Below, one piece after another: positions 4,975 through 6,410 of a DNA stretch of 6,410 nucleotides (the first letter of the stretch is position 1; every line of letters starts with the position of its first letter). Origin of the DNA: Candidatus Vogelbacteria bacterium (GTDB lineage Bacteria > Patescibacteriota > Minisyncoccia > Phycocordibacterales > XYD1-FULL-46-19); contig JAPLZN010000123.1 in NCBI GenBank assembly GCA_026395035.1, forward strand, positions 1 through 6,410, in the 5' to 3' direction. Both the position numbers and the translations under genes were made by a program. The notes beneath the pieces were generated by a model. That model searched no databases. It worked only from the letters and a program-made list of their open reading frames with translations, and was not told the origin of the DNA.

Positions 4975-5647
4975 TTTCCAATCCGTTCCGCGCCGCTTCC
5001 TGTTCCGCTTCCTGTTTGGAATGGCCGGTACCTTCGGCGATTTGTTCCTCGCCGATAAATAAACCGACAGTGAATTTTTTGTTATGATCGGGACCCGCTT
5101 CGGAGAGAATTTTATAATTCGGCGTCACGCCATTGATATCCTGCGCTTTTTCCTGAAAATAGCTCTTGGCGTCCAGCCATGATTTATCCGCCACAATTTT
5201 TTCGGTCATCGGAAAAATATTATCAGCCAAGAATTTAGCCGCCGCGTCGTAACCCTGATCCAAATAAATCGCCCCCGTGAGGGCTTCAAAAGCATTGGCT
5301 AGAATAATCTGTCGGGCTCGGCCGATATCCTTCGCTTCGCCCTTGGACAGAAACATGCAATCGTTCATTTCCAGTCCAGTCGCCACTTCCGACATCGTAT
5401 TCGCGTTCACCAGCGCCGCGCGAATGGAAGTCAATTCCCCTTCCGGCGTCTGCGGATATTTACGGTACAGAAAATCGGTCACTACCAATTCCACTACCGC
5501 ATCGCCTAAAAATTCCAGCCGTTCGTTGTGTTCCAGTGCCAATTCTTTGTGCTCATTTAAATAGGAACGATGAAGAAAGGCCTGCTTTAACAAGCTCTTA
5601 TCTTTGAAGGTTACTTTTATTTTATTCTCAAATTTGCTTAATTCCAT
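4955..5647 (-). CDS. rnc: Ribonuclease III
   Basis: Double-strand-specific endoribonuclease that processes rRNA precursors and structured mRNAs as a homodimer in the cytoplasm. At 230 residues it has typical bacterial length. The catalytic domain (about 1-150) holds the signature HNERLEFLGDA (residues 40-50), with E42, E45 and D49 matching E. coli E38, E41 and D45. The second acidic cluster reads ILANAFEALTGAIYLD: E121 matches E117, but Asn118 stands where E. coli has D114. A double-stranded-RNA-binding domain follows (about 159-223: DAKSYFQEKAQ, PNYKI, KKFTVGLFIGEEQIAEGTGHSKQEAEQEAA). The start fits the family N-terminus, but no Shine-Dalgarno is visible (GGTAAACAAATACA before ATG). It lies 113 bp downstream of the nusB-nudix stop, separated by a REPIN-like element, and 429 bp upstream of smc. 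Confidence 0.97.
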   Translation of the reverse strand: MELSKFENKIKVTFKDKSLLKQAFLHRSYLNEHKELALEHNERLEFLGDAVVELVVTDFLYRKYPQTPEGELTSIRAALVNANTMSEVATGLEMNDCMFLSKGEAKDIGRARQIILANAFEALTGAIYLDQGYDAAAKFLADNIFPMTEKIVADKSWLDAKSYFQEKAQDINGVTPNYKILSEAGPDHNKKFTVGLFIGEEQIAEGTGHSKQEAEQEAARNGLEIKNWNS

Positions 5648-5667
5648 TGTATTTGTTTACCGAATTG

Positions 5668-5746
5668 TGTCATACCGGCGGAGGCCGGTATCCAGGTCGG
5701 TTTTTTGTGGTCTTCTCCTGGATTCCGGGTCAAGCCCGGAATGACA
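5668..5746. repeat. REPIN-like element: two REP hairpins in inverted orientation
   Basis: The left hairpin has arms ATACCGGC 5672-5679 / GCCGGTAT 5684-5691. The right hairpin has arms ATTCCGGG 5722-5729 / CCCGGAAT 5735-5742. Both stems are perfect 8-bp pairs. The outer tags TGTCAT (5668-5673) and ATGACA (5741-5746) are mutual reverse complements, as are the inner tags TCCAGG (5691-5696) and CCTGGA (5717-5722). The 79-bp unit can fold as two hairpins or one long one. It lies wholly between nusB-nudix and rnc. Such pairs are typically moved by RAYT (TnpA-REP) transposases; none is in the window. Confidence 0.8.
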
Positions 5747-5760
5747 ATACCCAGCTATCT

Positions 5761-6410
5761 TTATTTCAAAATAATTTTAATCCCCTTCGTGATAATCGGC
5801 AAAATATCATCATAAATCTTGAGGTCAGCAATCTCCGCCAACGGAAACCACTGCACTTTATCCAGCCCGCCCTTTTTTGCCATGGCAATCACCTCCGGAT
5901 TTTTGGCCTCGGCCAAAAAGTAGGTCACCTGCTTGCGCAACTTGCCGAGTTCCGGATCGCTGGCAATATATTCATTGAAGCCGATTTCCTCTTTCGGGTC
6001 AATGTCCAGGTTCATTTCCTCTTTAATTTCCCGGCGAACGCCAATCGGCACATCTTCCCCTTCTTCAATATGTCCCTTGGACAGCGTCCAGTAGCCGAAA
6101 ACATCGTGGACCAACCCGAGCGATAATACCCCGCCGACCGTTCCATAGACCACCGCCCCGCCCAGCCGTTCAATCGGCATCCGCTCGTAAGGAATATCCT
6201 TAATCCGCTTTTTCTTGGCCGGCACATCATCTTTACCCGGCTCGCCCATTTCTTTATACACCGCGCCCAAGACGCCGTTCACGAACCGACCGCTGTTTTC
6301 CCCACCAAAAGTTTTGGCCAGTTCAATCGCCTCATTGATCGCCACCCGTGCCGGCACTTCCGTCTTGTCACCAAATAACAGTTCAAACAGGCCCATCCGT
6401 AAGATGTTCC
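5761..6410 (-). CDS. nusB: NusB C-terminal region fused to a Nudix hydrolase domain, 5'-truncated by window edge
   Basis: The reading frame is open to the window edge, and the ATG at 6396 is internal: residues NILR just before it continue the NusB core. The first ~50 residues ([45 protein letters not shown]) match the NusB C-terminal helices. NusB binds boxA RNA with NusE/S10 in rRNA antitermination. After a basic linker (about 52-72, counted from the Met at 6396) comes a Nudix domain starting at RLGGAVVYG. Its Nudix box at 6007-6075 has G108, E114, R122, E123, E126 and E127 in the canonical G-x5-E-x7-RE-U-x-EE spacing, but Asn129 replaces the last conserved Gly. KGHIEEGE resembles the Ap4A-hydrolase-like group; the substrate cannot be told. 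No stop or frameshift separates the domains, so this is one fused polypeptide. It is first in the visible minus-strand order nusB-nudix, rnc, smc. Confidence 0.92.
   Translation of the reverse strand, partial: NILRMGLFELLFGDKTEVPARVAINEAIELAKTFGGENSGRFVNGVLGAVYKEMGEPGKDDVPAKKKRIKDIPYERMPIERLGGAVVYGTVGGVLSLGLVHDVFGYWTLSKGHIEEGEDVPIGVRREIKEEMNLDIDPKEEIGFNEYIASDPELGKLRKQVTYFLAEAKNPEVIAMAKKGGLDKVQWFPLAEIADLKIYDDILPIITKGIKIILK

Noticed and set aside
5647..6126. 159-residue plus-strand reading over nusB-nudix
   Set aside because: It begins in the REPIN (GQARND phrase) and continues antisense to a well-conserved gene.
6394..6396. Met at 6396 as the start of the NusB-Nudix gene
   Set aside because: Upstream in-frame residues NILR continue the NusB motif, so the true start is outside the window.

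Overview
The window looks like chromosomal DNA from a candidate-phyla-radiation (Patescibacteria, probably Parcubacteria-like) bacterium. This is inference: the hints are a compact SMC, a NusB-Nudix fusion, a stand-alone four-helix-bundle (S23/IVP) gene and many REP-like palindromes of the 'VIPAQAGIQ / LDSRLRGND' kind. No 16S or marker phylogeny is available here. The standard code fits: five genes end in TAA, one small ORF ends in TGA, and no gene needs UGA read as an amino acid.

Layout. Positions 1-1468 (+) hold the 3' two thirds of rnr (RNase R), whose 5' end lies outside the window. It converges on everything else, which is on the minus strand. Positions 1469-1557 carry three consecutive hairpins, one of them a textbook intrinsic terminator for minus-strand transcription. 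Next comes an unrecognised 77-residue ORF (1546-1779) with its own near-consensus promoter and a strong Shine-Dalgarno. Then comes an AT-rich four-helix-bundle protein gene (1886-2239) enclosed by 24-bp inverted repeats, then smc (2267-4525), encoding a 752-residue SMC ATPase with no recognisable hinge. A 429-bp gap without a gene (4526-4954) follows, made of REP-like hairpins and an imperfect palindrome of about 140 bp. Then come rnc (RNase III, 4955-5647), a REPIN-like pair of inverted REP hairpins (5668-5746), and the 3' part of a NusB-Nudix fusion gene (5761 to the window edge).

How the genes fit together. On the minus strand the order is nusB-nudix, rnc, smc, four-helix bundle. The core genes serve rRNA transcription antitermination (NusB), double-stranded RNA processing (RNase III), 3'-5' RNA decay (RNase R, opposite strand) and chromosome organisation (SMC). 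The spaces between them are unusually rich in sequences that would fold as RNA. No classical defence system, CRISPR array, phage module, tRNA or rRNA is visible. The points most worth a second look are the NusB-Nudix fusion, the hinge-less SMC, the inverted-repeat-bounded four-helix-bundle cassette, the self-contained small-ORF transcription unit and the long palindrome between rnc and smc.
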